DNA from: JAFGJU01 sp964570935
GTDB taxonomy: Bacteria > Eisenbacteria > RBG-16-71-46 > JAFGJU01
NCBI GenBank assembly: GCA_964570935.1
Contig: CAZMZP010000042.1
Location: forward strand, 1 to 37,786
DNA length: 37,786 bases
Direction of reading: 5' to 3'
Below are positions 1 to 7,230 of this stretch, in pieces. Made by a program: the position numbers and the translations under genes. The first letter of the stretch is position 1. Each line of letters begins with the position of its first letter. The notes under the pieces are model-generated. The model saw only the letters and a program-made list of their open reading frames with translations. It was not told where the DNA came from and did no database searches.

Positions 1-141
1 CGCGCGGACCACTGCGGGCCCGGAAGCGACGAAGAGCTCCAGCCCCACCTTGAAGTACTGGACGTCCGGGAGGAGAAGCTCCACCATCGACAGCGCTTCT
101 TTCTCACTCGGGAAATCCAGGGCGACTATCACCTTGGTCAC
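1..141 (-). CDS. pyrF: Orotidine 5'-phosphate decarboxylase, N-terminal fragment cut by window edge
   Basis: OMP decarboxylase catalyses the last step of UMP synthesis. Only the first 47 residues are visible. They begin at a GTG with a GAGGAG ribosome-binding site 7 bases upstream, and the frame stays open to base 1. The visible protein contains VIVALDFPSEKEA and YFKVGLELF, which match the first beta strand (the Asp of the ALD motif binds substrate) and the YFKVGLEL segment of PyrF. It follows pyrD by 41 bases on the same strand, so it is the next gene of the pyrimidine operon. The rest of the gene is outside the window, so intactness cannot be judged. Confidence 0.85.
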   Translation of the reverse strand, partial: MTKVIVALDFPSEKEALSMVELLLPDVQYFKVGLELFVASGPAVVRA

Positions 142-182
142 GTCGGAGCTCCTCGGGAGAGAACTTCTTGGCCCGCAGCGGG

Positions 183-1142
183 TCACTCCGCCGCGGAAAG
201 TACCATCGTCCCTCTCAGCTCGTCGAGCGAACGGAGAGAGTTTTCCCTCAGGTATTGGGCTATTCCGTCTGCTATCGACTCCGGGGCTCTGAAGCTCCTG
301 AAGCAGGCCGTGCCCACCTGGACGGCAGTCGCGCCCACAACGATGTACTCCAGCGCGTCCGCGGCCGTGGAAATCCCGCCGCACGCTATAACGGGCGCCT
401 TTACCCGCGACACGACTTCCCATACCCTGGCCAGGGAGAGCGGCTTTACGGCCGGCCCGGAGAGGCCTCCTGTCCCCGCCCCCAGCATCGGTTTTCGCGT
501 GCGCAGGTCCACGGCCAGAGCCTTGTACGTGTTCGCGACCGTGAGTCCGTCAGCCCCCTCCGACACGCAGGCCGCGGCAATGGCGCCGATGTCAGTGACG
601 TTGGGCGTCAGCTTGACGAGCAGCGGCAGGGTCGTCAGAGGCCTCAGAGCTCTGACGACAGCCGCGGCCCTGGAGGCGGAGGACCCGAAGTTGATTCCGC
701 CGGCCCGTACGTTCGGACAGGACACGTTTATCTCGAAAGCGTCAACGCCGCCCGCGTCGTTCACGGACGCGAGCACACTCCGGTAATCCCTGATGCTGAA
801 CCCGCCGACGCTGACCACTATACGAGTGCGAAGGCGCTTCAGCCGGGGAAGCACTTCCTCCACGAACGCGCGGCAGCCCACGTTGGCCAGACCGATGCTG
901 TTCATGAGGCCGGCGGGAGTCTCGAGCAACCGCGGAGGCCGGTTGCCAACGCGTTCTCTCGGCGTGATGGTCTTCGTGACTATCGCGCCCACGCCCCCCA
1001 GACCCGTGGCGTTCCCGAGCTCTTCACCGTAACCCGCGACGCCGGACGCCAGCAGGACCGGGGTCGAGAGCCTGAGACCGCCGATCCGGACCGACAGATC
1101 CGGCGGCCGCTTTCTTGATTCTGTCGCGCTTCTAATCTTCAT
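183..1142 (-). CDS. pyrD: Dihydroorotate dehydrogenase B, catalytic subunit (class 1B)
   Basis: This FMN enzyme oxidises dihydroorotate to orotate; class 1B enzymes pass the electrons to NAD+ through the PyrK subunit. The 319-residue protein has the normal length. It shows the N-terminal LSVRIGGLRLSTPVLLASG segment, the substrate loop NSIGLAN near residues 81-87, and EINVSCPN at 137-144. Cys142 there is the class 1 catalytic base, where class 2 enzymes have Ser. It also shows VKLTPNVTDI, ANTYKA and the FMN phosphate site GGIS near 255-258. The pyrK gene directly upstream supports the 1B assignment. The ATG start has only a weak ribosome-binding site, so the first dozen residues are less certain. 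Confidence 0.95.
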   Translation of the reverse strand: MKIRSATESRKRPPDLSVRIGGLRLSTPVLLASGVAGYGEELGNATGLGGVGAIVTKTITPRERVGNRPPRLLETPAGLMNSIGLANVGCRAFVEEVLPRLKRLRTRIVVSVGGFSIRDYRSVLASVNDAGGVDAFEINVSCPNVRAGGINFGSSASRAAAVVRALRPLTTLPLLVKLTPNVTDIGAIAAACVSEGADGLTVANTYKALAVDLRTRKPMLGAGTGGLSGPAVKPLSLARVWEVVSRVKAPVIACGGISTAADALEYIVVGATAVQVGTACFRSFRAPESIADGIAQYLRENSLRSLDELRGTMVLSAAE

Positions 1143-1207
1143 ATCATGCTTGATGTCACTGCCGTAACACGCTGCGTGTCAATTGATAAGATGACTCTAG
1201 ATTGGCC

Positions 1208-2164
1208 CTAGGGGCTCTCGTAGCGCGCCCAGTCAACCAGATCGGACTGGAACACCGGGCCGTCCTTGCACACGAGCGCGTAGCGTGAGCCCTTGACTCC
1301 GACCGCGCAGCCCTGGCACACCCCGAGTCCACAAGCCATCCCGGCCTCCAGCGAGACAAGACACGGCAGACCCTTCGATGCGGAATACGAATGAAGCGCG
1401 CGCAGCATCCCGGCAGGACCGCAGCCGTAAAGCACTGCTCCTGGACTCTTCCCCGAGACAGGGGCCGCGGCCCGGCGCGCAGAGACGACCTGCCGGTCCA
1501 GGCCTTTCAAAAGCTCAATGACTGTCCCCTTTTTTCCCAGACTGCCGTCGTCCGTCGATACGAACACTTCAGTTGCCCTGATCCTATCCAGAAGCGCGAG
1601 CTCAGCCGCTGTGCGAGCTCCGGCGAGGAACAGGACGGGGCCGGAGGCGATCTCCTTTCTTGAGGTCATGCTTTCCGCGAGAAAGACGAGGGGCGCGATT
1701 CCCCTCCCGCCGGCTACGAGCACGTTCAAGGGTGCCGGCACGCCGGGGCCTGCGGCGCGTGGGGCAACGGTGACCGCTGCCTGCGGGAAATTGTTCCCCA
1801 GAGGGCCCAGCAGACTGAGCTTCTGACCTCGCGTCACCTCTGACAGAATCCGCGTGCCGGAGCCCTCCACGGAATACAGTATCTCAAGTGATTTCCGCGA
1901 GGGGTCGTGGCCCAACACGCTGAATGGCCTTCTTAGGACCGGAGCCGCGCCCTGAGGGAGCCCCAGCATGATGAACTGGCCGGGGCGGGCGGCAGGCATG
2001 CTGACCCTGAGGTCGAGCAGAAACCTGTTCGCGGAGAGAGCCCTGTTCTGGCGAACTTCCGCGACTGTCTCCGCAGGCGCGTTGACTTCCGTCGGCGCGG
2101 CTTCACGCGGCTGCCGCGGGTGCGTGGTCCTACTTCGCGGCACTCGTGTCTTCTTCGGCTTCAT
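1208..2164 (-). CDS. pyrK: Dihydroorotate dehydrogenase B, electron-transfer subunit
   Basis: PyrK carries FAD and a [2Fe-2S] cluster and passes electrons from PyrD to NAD+. The sequence shows the FAD-binding LRRPFSVLG motif (residues 77-85), a glycine-rich AGGRGIAPL (151-159), the NAD-site YGCGP (246-250), and four cluster cysteines at about 278, 283, 286 and 299. At 318 residues it is longer than the usual 250-270. The excess is a basic, Pro-rich N-terminal tail of about 30 residues and a Pro/Ala-rich insert near 133-146. The start overlaps the end of the upstream TPR lipoprotein gene by 35 bases, which suggests coupled translation. No good ribosome-binding site precedes the ATG and I see no better downstream start. 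Confidence 0.92.
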   Translation of the reverse strand: MKPKKTRVPRSRTTHPRQPREAAPTEVNAPAETVAEVRQNRALSANRFLLDLRVSMPAARPGQFIMLGLPQGAAPVLRRPFSVLGHDPSRKSLEILYSVEGSGTRILSEVTRGQKLSLLGPLGNNFPQAAVTVAPRAAGPGVPAPLNVLVAGGRGIAPLVFLAESMTSRKEIASGPVLFLAGARTAAELALLDRIRATEVFVSTDDGSLGKKGTVIELLKGLDRQVVSARRAAAPVSGKSPGAVLYGCGPAGMLRALHSYSASKGLPCLVSLEAGMACGLGVCQGCAVGVKGSRYALVCKDGPVFQSDLVDWARYESP

Positions 2165-4037
2165 CTTGGAACAAAATGTCCGGCTTCTCGGGCTCAGGCA
2201 CGGTGACGGTGTCGGCAGGCGCCGCGGTTCCGGCCGGCGCGGCTGTCTTCAACGAATCCACGGGTACTGCACCGGCCCGCAAAGTATCGGCGGCGGGCGC
2301 CGCAGCTCCGCCGGGGGTCGTGCCGGCGGCCAGGGTGTCAACGGGCGCCGGAAGCCCGCTGGGTGCCGCGACCGAATCAGGCGGGGCGGCCGACGCGGGA
2401 CCTCCCGCCCCGGCTTGAAGCGAGTCTGCCTGCGCGGGAGCTCCCGGCCCGGCTTTCAACGAATCGACTGGTGTCGGTCGCGCCCGCACGGTGTCCGCCG
2501 GCGCCGGCTCCGGCGGAATCGTCTTTTGGAGCAGCTCGGGCGACATCTCGACGTTGAGGGACTTCAGCATCCCGCCCGCGGCCTCGGCGTACTCGGTGTT
2601 CGGAAACTTCTCTATCACCCTGCGGCCGGTCTCGACCGCTGAAGCGGTGTCGTGCTTCATGTGAAGGAAGGCGTACGCGGCCGCAAACGCGGACTTGGGT
2701 GCGTACACAGACTTGGGGAAATCGCGCTCCACGCTCAGGTACTTCTCTATCGCCTTGTCGGGTTTTCCCAGTTGGAAGAGCGAGAGCTCCGCAAGCAGGA
2801 AATCCGGCTCGGCCGCCTTGTCCGCTTCCGACGCGCCGGGCCTCCTGCCCGATTCTTTCAGTCTCGCCAGCCCCTTGCCGCGCAGCTCGGCCTGCGAAGC
2901 GAACTCCGACTTGGCCAGGTGTTCCTTGACCTTGTCGTACGCCTGGCCGGCCTGGTCAAGGTCCTCCATGTATACCTCGTAGATGTATCCCATCCGGAAC
3001 TGCGCCTCGCTGGCGAAAGGCGTCCTGGGGAACTCGGTCACCACCGAACGGTACAGCTCGATTGCCTTCTCGTAGTTCTCCTTGGCCAGCTCCACGTCGG
3101 CCATCTTGATTCTCACGACCGGCACCCTCCCGAAGTCCTCGGCCAGCACCAGCGCTTCCTGATAGCTGCGGGCGGCGGAGTCGAGATTCTTCTCGGCGGC
3201 GTGAGAATCCCCGATCTTTATGAGGGCTTCCAGGACCTCGTCGTCGTTGCTGTCCTCCCGCACGACGCTGGAGAAGCTCATCCTGGCGCTGTCGTAATGG
3301 GCCAGCTCGAAGTAGCATTGCCCCGTCTTGAGCAGAGACTTGAAGTAGAACTCCGATTTCTTCCCGCCGCCGGCCAGGAGCTTGTAGTTCACGAGAGCCT
3401 CGGCGTAATTCTTCTTCTGCCAGTAGGCCTCGCCCAGGGTGAACAGCGCGCTTGCGCGCTCGCTCTGCCCGGCGCGGGGGTACTCGAGAAGCGCCTTATG
3501 CAGCACCTGGATGGACTGGTCGTACTCCTTCTTGCCGTAGGCGCACAGTCCGACCATGAACGCGGAGTTCGGAACGAACTCGCTCTTCGGATAGTAGACG
3601 GGTAGCTCCGCGAACTTCTTGAGCGCCCTGTCGTAGTCCTGCTTGAGGTAGTAACACCGCCCCATGAGATAGATGGCGTCGTCCACCCACTTGCTCCTGG
3701 GGTAGAAGGTGATGACCTTGGCGCATTTCTCAATCGACTTGTCCAGCAGCGACGAGGTCTGGCCCGATATGCCGGCGGACTGGGAGCTGCCGCCGGGCCC
3801 GGGCTTGGTGGGCTGACGATTCGCCCTCACGGCCTGGTTGTAGTAGCGCCTGGCGAAGAAGAACGTGTTGTAGTAGGCGCAGGAAGTCGCCAGAGCCGCC
3901 GTCAGCAGCACTGCGACCACTGTCCCGGCCGCGCGCAAACCCGGCCTCGGCAGGCCCGGTCTCAGGCATCCGGGCGCCTGACAAGCCCTCGGCCGGCGCC
4001 GGTGAAGTCTTGTGAGCCCCTCGATCCTACGCTTCAT
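2130..4037 (-). CDS. Tetratricopeptide-repeat lipoprotein (BamD/YbgF-like)
   Basis: This is a predicted lipoprotein of about 635 residues. An Arg/Pro-rich n-region is followed by a hydrophobic stretch and the lipobox LATSC; the mature protein begins Cys-Ala-Tyr-Tyr-Asn-Thr. Many TPR units follow, with segments such as AIYLMGRCYYLKQDYDRAL, AFMVGLCAYGKKEYDQSI and AQFRMGYIYEVYMEDLDQA. This architecture is known from BamD/YbgF-type outer-membrane assembly and cell-envelope proteins. The last ~130 residues are low-complexity Ala/Pro/Gly with repeated DSL/DTL/DTV triplets (PVDSLKAG, PADTVRAR) and an acidic tail. I chose the ATG at 4037, two codons inside a possible TTG. It overlaps pyrC by 11 bases and pyrK by 35, so it is transcribed with the pyrimidine genes. 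I know no reason for a pyrimidine role; its exact function is unknown. Confidence 0.85.
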   Translation of the reverse strand: MKRRIEGLTRLHRRRPRACQAPGCLRPGLPRPGLRAAGTVVAVLLTAALATSCAYYNTFFFARRYYNQAVRANRQPTKPGPGGSSQSAGISGQTSSLLDKSIEKCAKVITFYPRSKWVDDAIYLMGRCYYLKQDYDRALKKFAELPVYYPKSEFVPNSAFMVGLCAYGKKEYDQSIQVLHKALLEYPRAGQSERASALFTLGEAYWQKKNYAEALVNYKLLAGGGKKSEFYFKSLLKTGQCYFELAHYDSARMSFSSVVREDSNDDEVLEALIKIGDSHAAEKNLDSAARSYQEALVLAEDFGRVPVVRIKMADVELAKENYEKAIELYRSVVTEFPRTPFASEAQFRMGYIYEVYMEDLDQAGQAYDKVKEHLAKSEFASQAELRGKGLARLKESGRRPGASEADKAAEPDFLLAELSLFQLGKPDKAIEKYLSVERDFPKSVYAPKSAFAAAYAFLHMKHDTASAVETGRRVIEKFPNTEYAEAAGGMLKSLNVEMSPELLQKTIPPEPAPADTVRARPTPVDSLKAGPGAPAQADSLQAGAGGPASAAPPDSVAAPSGLPAPVDTLAAGTTPGGAAAPAADTLRAGAVPVDSLKTAAPAGTAAPADTVTVPEPEKPDILFQDEAEEDTSAAK

Positions 4038-5373
4038 AGACAAACTTCCCGGCGACCATCGTTGCCACGGCCTTGCCGGTGAGCTTCATTCCTTTGAAAG
4101 GTGTGTTGCGGGACCCGGAGGCAAACCGGCTCGGGTCCACCTCCCACTCCAGCTCGGGGTCGATTATTGTGATGTCCGCGCGCTGTCCGGCCGCGAGCGT
4201 TCCACCCTCTATCCCCAGCGCGGCGGCTGGCCTCACGGTCATGGCCGAGATGGCTTCCTTCAGCGGGACGATTCCTCTTCTGACCAGGAAGGTCATTATC
4301 ACTCCGACGGTCGTCTCGAGCCCTATCAGACCGAACGCTGCCGCGCCGAACTCCACGTCTTTCTCCTCCTCGCAGTGCGGAGCGTGGTCGGAGGCGATCA
4401 CGTCTATGGTGCCGTCTTTGAGGCCCTCCAGGACGCGGTCCCGGTCCTCCTCGCTTCTCAAGGGCGGATTCACCTTGGCGCTTGTATCATAGCCGCAAAC
4501 CGCCCTGTCTGTCAGCACCAAGTAGTGCGGCGCGGTCTCGGCCGTGACGGAGAGCCCGCGCTTCTTCGCTTGTCTCACAAGCTCCACTGCGCCGCCGGTG
4601 CTGACGTGCGCTATGTGCACCCTGGCGCCGGTCAACTCCGCCAGGCTGAGCTCCCTCGCGACCGCGGTGGTCTCGGCCGCGGCAGGAATGCCCTTGAGTC
4701 CCAGCACAGTCGACCAGTAGCCCTCGTGCATGACGCCTCCGGCCGACAGGTACTGGTCCTCGCAGTGTGATATGAACGGGAGCCCGGCCATTCCACAGTA
4801 CTCAATCACCCTCCGCGCGACCTCGGAGTTCTGAATGAACTTCCCGTCGTCTGATATGGCGACTGCGCCCGCGTCGCGCATGTCCATGATCTCGGCCATG
4901 CCCTCGCCCTTGAGGCCGACGGTCGCGGCCGCGACACAAAACACGCGCACCGGGCTCTCCTTCTCTGCGGCCTCCAGGACGAACCTGACCATGCCGGCGT
5001 TGTCTATGACCGGTTGTGTGTTGGCCATGCACGCGACGGCGGTGAAGCCGCCGGCCGCGGCGGCACGACCGCCCGACTGGATCGTCTCCTCGTCCTCTCT
5101 GCCAGGCTCCCTCAGGTGCACGTGCATGTCGATGAGACCCGGGACGACTAGCTTGCCCTGGAGCTCCATAACGCGCGCGCCCTGCCCGACGGCGATTCCC
5201 CGGCCGACGGAGTCGATCCGGCCGTCACGTACGAGCACGTCGGCAGTCTCGTCCAGCCCGCCGGCGGGGTCCACGACCCGTCCGTGCAGGAGGAGCACCG
5301 CGCCTCCACCACTGTTGTTACCACTGCCGCCGCGGGAAGGTTCCGCACTAGAGTTCATGTTCCGCCTGATCAT
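4027..5373 (-). CDS. pyrC: Dihydroorotase (class I, multifunctional-complex type)
   Basis: Dihydroorotase cyclises carbamoyl-aspartate to dihydroorotate, the third step of UMP synthesis. The 448-residue protein has the metal-binding HVH in DMHVHLREPG (residues 83-91), AISDDGKFIQN (172-182), SHCED with His203, HIAHVSTGG with His256, and the catalytic SDHAPH at 328-333. This set defines the class I amidohydrolase-type enzyme. The first 25 residues are a Ser/Gly/Asn-rich tail that is unusual for the family. A second ATG five codons in is an alternative start; GGAGG lies 13 bases before the first ATG, which is long spacing. It follows pyrB by 78 bases and overlaps the TPR lipoprotein gene downstream. 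Confidence 0.96.
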   Translation of the reverse strand: MIRRNMNSSAEPSRGGSGNNSGGGAVLLLHGRVVDPAGGLDETADVLVRDGRIDSVGRGIAVGQGARVMELQGKLVVPGLIDMHVHLREPGREDEETIQSGGRAAAAGGFTAVACMANTQPVIDNAGMVRFVLEAAEKESPVRVFCVAAATVGLKGEGMAEIMDMRDAGAVAISDDGKFIQNSEVARRVIEYCGMAGLPFISHCEDQYLSAGGVMHEGYWSTVLGLKGIPAAAETTAVARELSLAELTGARVHIAHVSTGGAVELVRQAKKRGLSVTAETAPHYLVLTDRAVCGYDTSAKVNPPLRSEEDRDRVLEGLKDGTIDVIASDHAPHCEEEKDVEFGAAAFGLIGLETTVGVIMTFLVRRGIVPLKEAISAMTVRPAAALGIEGGTLAAGQRADITIIDPELEWEVDPSRFASGSRNTPFKGMKLTGKAVATMVAGKFVYEA

Positions 5374-5451
5374 TTCGCGTTCGCAACCTCCACAGACACA
5401 AGACCGACCGAATCCGGGCTCCGGCCTTGGAGAACCGGACCGCGCCGCACC

Positions 5452-6387
5452 CTACTCGGGCTTGGGCTCGACCTCTGAACCACTCAAAAGATACAGCACG
5501 GCCATGCGCACGGCCACGCCGTTAGTGACCTGTTCCAGAATCACCGAGAAGGGGCCGTCCGCCACGTCCTGCGAGATCTCCACCCCGCGGTTGATGGGCC
5601 CGGGGTGCATCACCAGCACGTCGTCCCTGGCCGCTAGGAGTCTCTCCCGCGTGAGGCCGAAACACCTCGAATACTCCCTGATGCTCGGGAAGAGGCCGCT
5701 CTTCTGTCTCTCCAGCTGGATGCGCAGCACGTTTACGACGTCGGCTCCGTCCAACGCCTCGTCCAGGTCGCTGGTAGGCTCCACGCCCAGGCGCTCTATG
5801 CCCTGGGGCAGCAGAGTCCGCGGGCCGCAGACGACCACCCTGGCTCCCAGTTTTGTGAAGCCCCAGATGTTGGAAGCGGCCACCCTGCTGTGGGCGATGT
5901 CGCCCACGATGACCACCTTGAGCCCATCGATCTTACCTTTGTGCTCTCTGACGGTGAAGATGTCCAGTAGCCCCTGGGTGGGGTGCTCGTGCGTGCCGTC
6001 GCCGGCGTTGATGACCGAACAGTCCAGAGAGCGGGCCAGGAAGTGCGGCGCGCCCGACGCCTGGTGCCGCACCACGATCATGTCCACCTGCATCGCCTCT
6101 ATGTTCCTGGCGGTGTCCTTCAAGCTCTCACCCTTGGACACGCTGCTGCCGGAGGCGGTGAAGTTGACCGTGTCGGCGCTGAGGCGCTTCTCGGCGAGCT
6201 CGAACGAGATCCTGGTCCTGGTGCTGGGCTCGAAGAAGAGGTTGGCGATAGTCTTTCCCCGGAGCGTGGGCACCTTCGGAATGGGCCTCTCGAGGACTTC
6301 TTTGAAGGACTTGGCGGCGTCCAGTATCTGCTCGATCTGCTCCCGCCGCAGCTCCTCAAGCCCCAGGAGGTGCTTTCTCTCCTTCAA
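5452..6387 (-). CDS. pyrB: Aspartate carbamoyltransferase catalytic subunit
   Basis: PyrB joins carbamoyl phosphate and aspartate in the committed step of pyrimidine synthesis. The 311-residue protein has the carbamoyl-phosphate motif FFEPSTRTR (51-59), HPTQGLLDIFT, GDIAHSRVAASN and MHPGPINRGVEI. I chose the TTG at 6387, which overlaps the pyrR stop as TTGA and follows a GGGGAGG ribosome-binding site. The frame stays open far upstream through pyrR, but that extension is Arg/Gly-rich shadow sequence. No regulatory PyrI chain is visible nearby. A 311-residue length fits the unregulated trimeric type found in PyrR-controlled operons. Confidence 0.96.
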   Translation of the reverse strand: MKERKHLLGLEELRREQIEQILDAAKSFKEVLERPIPKVPTLRGKTIANLFFEPSTRTRISFELAEKRLSADTVNFTASGSSVSKGESLKDTARNIEAMQVDMIVVRHQASGAPHFLARSLDCSVINAGDGTHEHPTQGLLDIFTVREHKGKIDGLKVVIVGDIAHSRVAASNIWGFTKLGARVVVCGPRTLLPQGIERLGVEPTSDLDEALDGADVVNVLRIQLERQKSGLFPSIREYSRCFGLTRERLLAARDDVLVMHPGPINRGVEISQDVADGPFSVILEQVTNGVAVRMAVLYLLSGSEVEPKPE

Positions 6388-6935
6388 TTCCGGACCACCT
6401 CCCCGATTGACACGGCGTCCACGCCGTCTTCTTCCTTGACGCTGACCTTGACCACTTCCTTCTCCGACGTGGGAAGGTTCTTGCCCACGAAGTCGGCCCT
6501 TATGGGAAGCTCCCTGTGGCCCCTGTCCACGAGCACGGCCAGCTGAATGACCCTGGGCCTGCCGAAATCTATGAGCGCGTCGAGGGCCGCCCTCACGGTC
6601 CGGCCCGTGAACAGCACGTCGTCCACCAGCACTACTATCTTTCCGGTTATGTCCACCGGCAGCTCGGAGGACCGCACTACCGGGGCCGGCCCTATCTGCT
6701 GGAGGTCGTCCCTGTACAGCGTTATGTCCAGGACTCCCAGCGGCACTTCGGCTCCCTCGTATTCCTTGAGCTTCTGCTGAATCCGCCTGGCCAGCGGCAC
6801 GCCCCGCCTGCGAATGCCCACAAGCACGAGGTGGTCCGTGCCCTGGTTCCGTTCGACTATCTCGTGCGAGATGCGGGCGATGGCCCTGGCCATGGCCTGC
6901 TCGTCCATTATCTGGGCCTTCTCGACGTACGTCAC
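6384..6935 (-). CDS. pyrR: PyrR: pyrimidine operon RNA-binding attenuator protein / uracil phosphoribosyltransferase
   Basis: PyrR binds a hairpin in pyr leader RNA when UMP is plentiful and promotes early termination; many homologues also make UMP from uracil and PRPP. The 183-residue protein has the family length. It has the PRPP-binding signature VLVDDVLFTGRTVRAAL near residues 102-118, LVGIRRRGVPLARRI (38-52) and LYRDDL (73-78), both typical of PyrR. The GTG start at 6935 has GGAGGG six bases upstream. It is the first gene of the operon. The leader just upstream holds a matching PyrR-binding loop and a terminator, so a regulatory role, not only salvage, is well supported. Confidence 0.96.
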   Translation of the reverse strand: MTYVEKAQIMDEQAMARAIARISHEIVERNQGTDHLVLVGIRRRGVPLARRIQQKLKEYEGAEVPLGVLDITLYRDDLQQIGPAPVVRSSELPVDITGKIVVLVDDVLFTGRTVRAALDALIDFGRPRVIQLAVLVDRGHRELPIRADFVGKNLPTSEKEVVKVSVKEEDGVDAVSIGEVVRN

Positions 6936-6999
6936 GACCGTCCCTCCGGGCAGGAATCAACAACCTCTCGAACAAGCTCTTGTCCGGCGCTTGCAGGGC

Positions 7000-7032
7000 A
7001 AAAAAGAAGCCTCCTCGCCCTTGCAAGAAGGC
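7000..7032 (-). terminator. Intrinsic attenuator terminator of the pyr leader
   Basis: Read on the minus strand, GCCTTCTTGC (7032-7023) pairs over all ten positions, counting G-U pairs, with GCGAGGAGGC (7018-7009) around an AAGG loop. TTCTTTTTT follows at once. This is a complete Rho-independent terminator placed 65 bases before the pyrR start, so it can only act as an attenuator. Confidence 0.9.
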
Positions 7033-7100
7033 TCGCGTCAGTTCTCGTTTCCGACATCAGGCATTTCCCCTTGCTGGCCTCTCTGAGCCAGCTTAAAAGG
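7023..7100 (-). promoter_or_regulatory. PyrR-binding loop and antiterminator in the pyr leader
   Basis: The minus-strand segment 7100-7069 folds as a hairpin. GCTGGC pairs with GCCAGC, and outer CCTT with AAGG. The apical bases CAGAGA are followed by GG, matching the CNGNGA loop and GAGG core known for PyrR targets. The 3' side, GCAAGGGG, can instead pair over eight positions (including G-U) with CTTCTTGC in the 5' arm of the terminator (7030-7023). That gives the standard switch. Free RNA forms the antiterminator; PyrR-UMP holds the hairpin, frees the terminator arm and stops transcription. The pairings are seen by eye, not by a folding program. Confidence 0.85.
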
Positions 7101-7131
7101 TCAGGCCCAAGACTACATGTTCATCCTTTGA

Positions 7132-7160
7132 AAATTAGCACCTCCGCATCTGAAGTGCAA
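7132..7160 (-). promoter_or_regulatory. Candidate promoter of the pyr operon
   Basis: On the minus strand TTGCAC (7160-7155) and TAATTT (7137-7132) are 17 bases apart. They would start transcription about 25 bases before the PyrR-binding loop, the right place for a leader transcript. Each hexamer matches the sigma-70 consensus at only three positions. The downstream part also resembles the TAnnTTTG element of Bacteroidota promoters, so which sigma type applies is open. The rest of the gap (7161-7230) is GC-rich and I see no terminator with a U run for glyS in it. Confidence 0.4.
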
Positions 7161-7230
7161 GGGGTTTCTTGCCCGGCGGCCGGCCCGCGGCGGCTGACCC
7201 GGACGGTGTCTGGCCCCCGGCCAACTGGCG

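Noticed and set aside
6388..7026. N-terminal extension of PyrB up to 7026
   Set aside because: It would translate pyrR out of frame and cross the attenuator; the TTG at 6387 gives a normal 311-residue enzyme.
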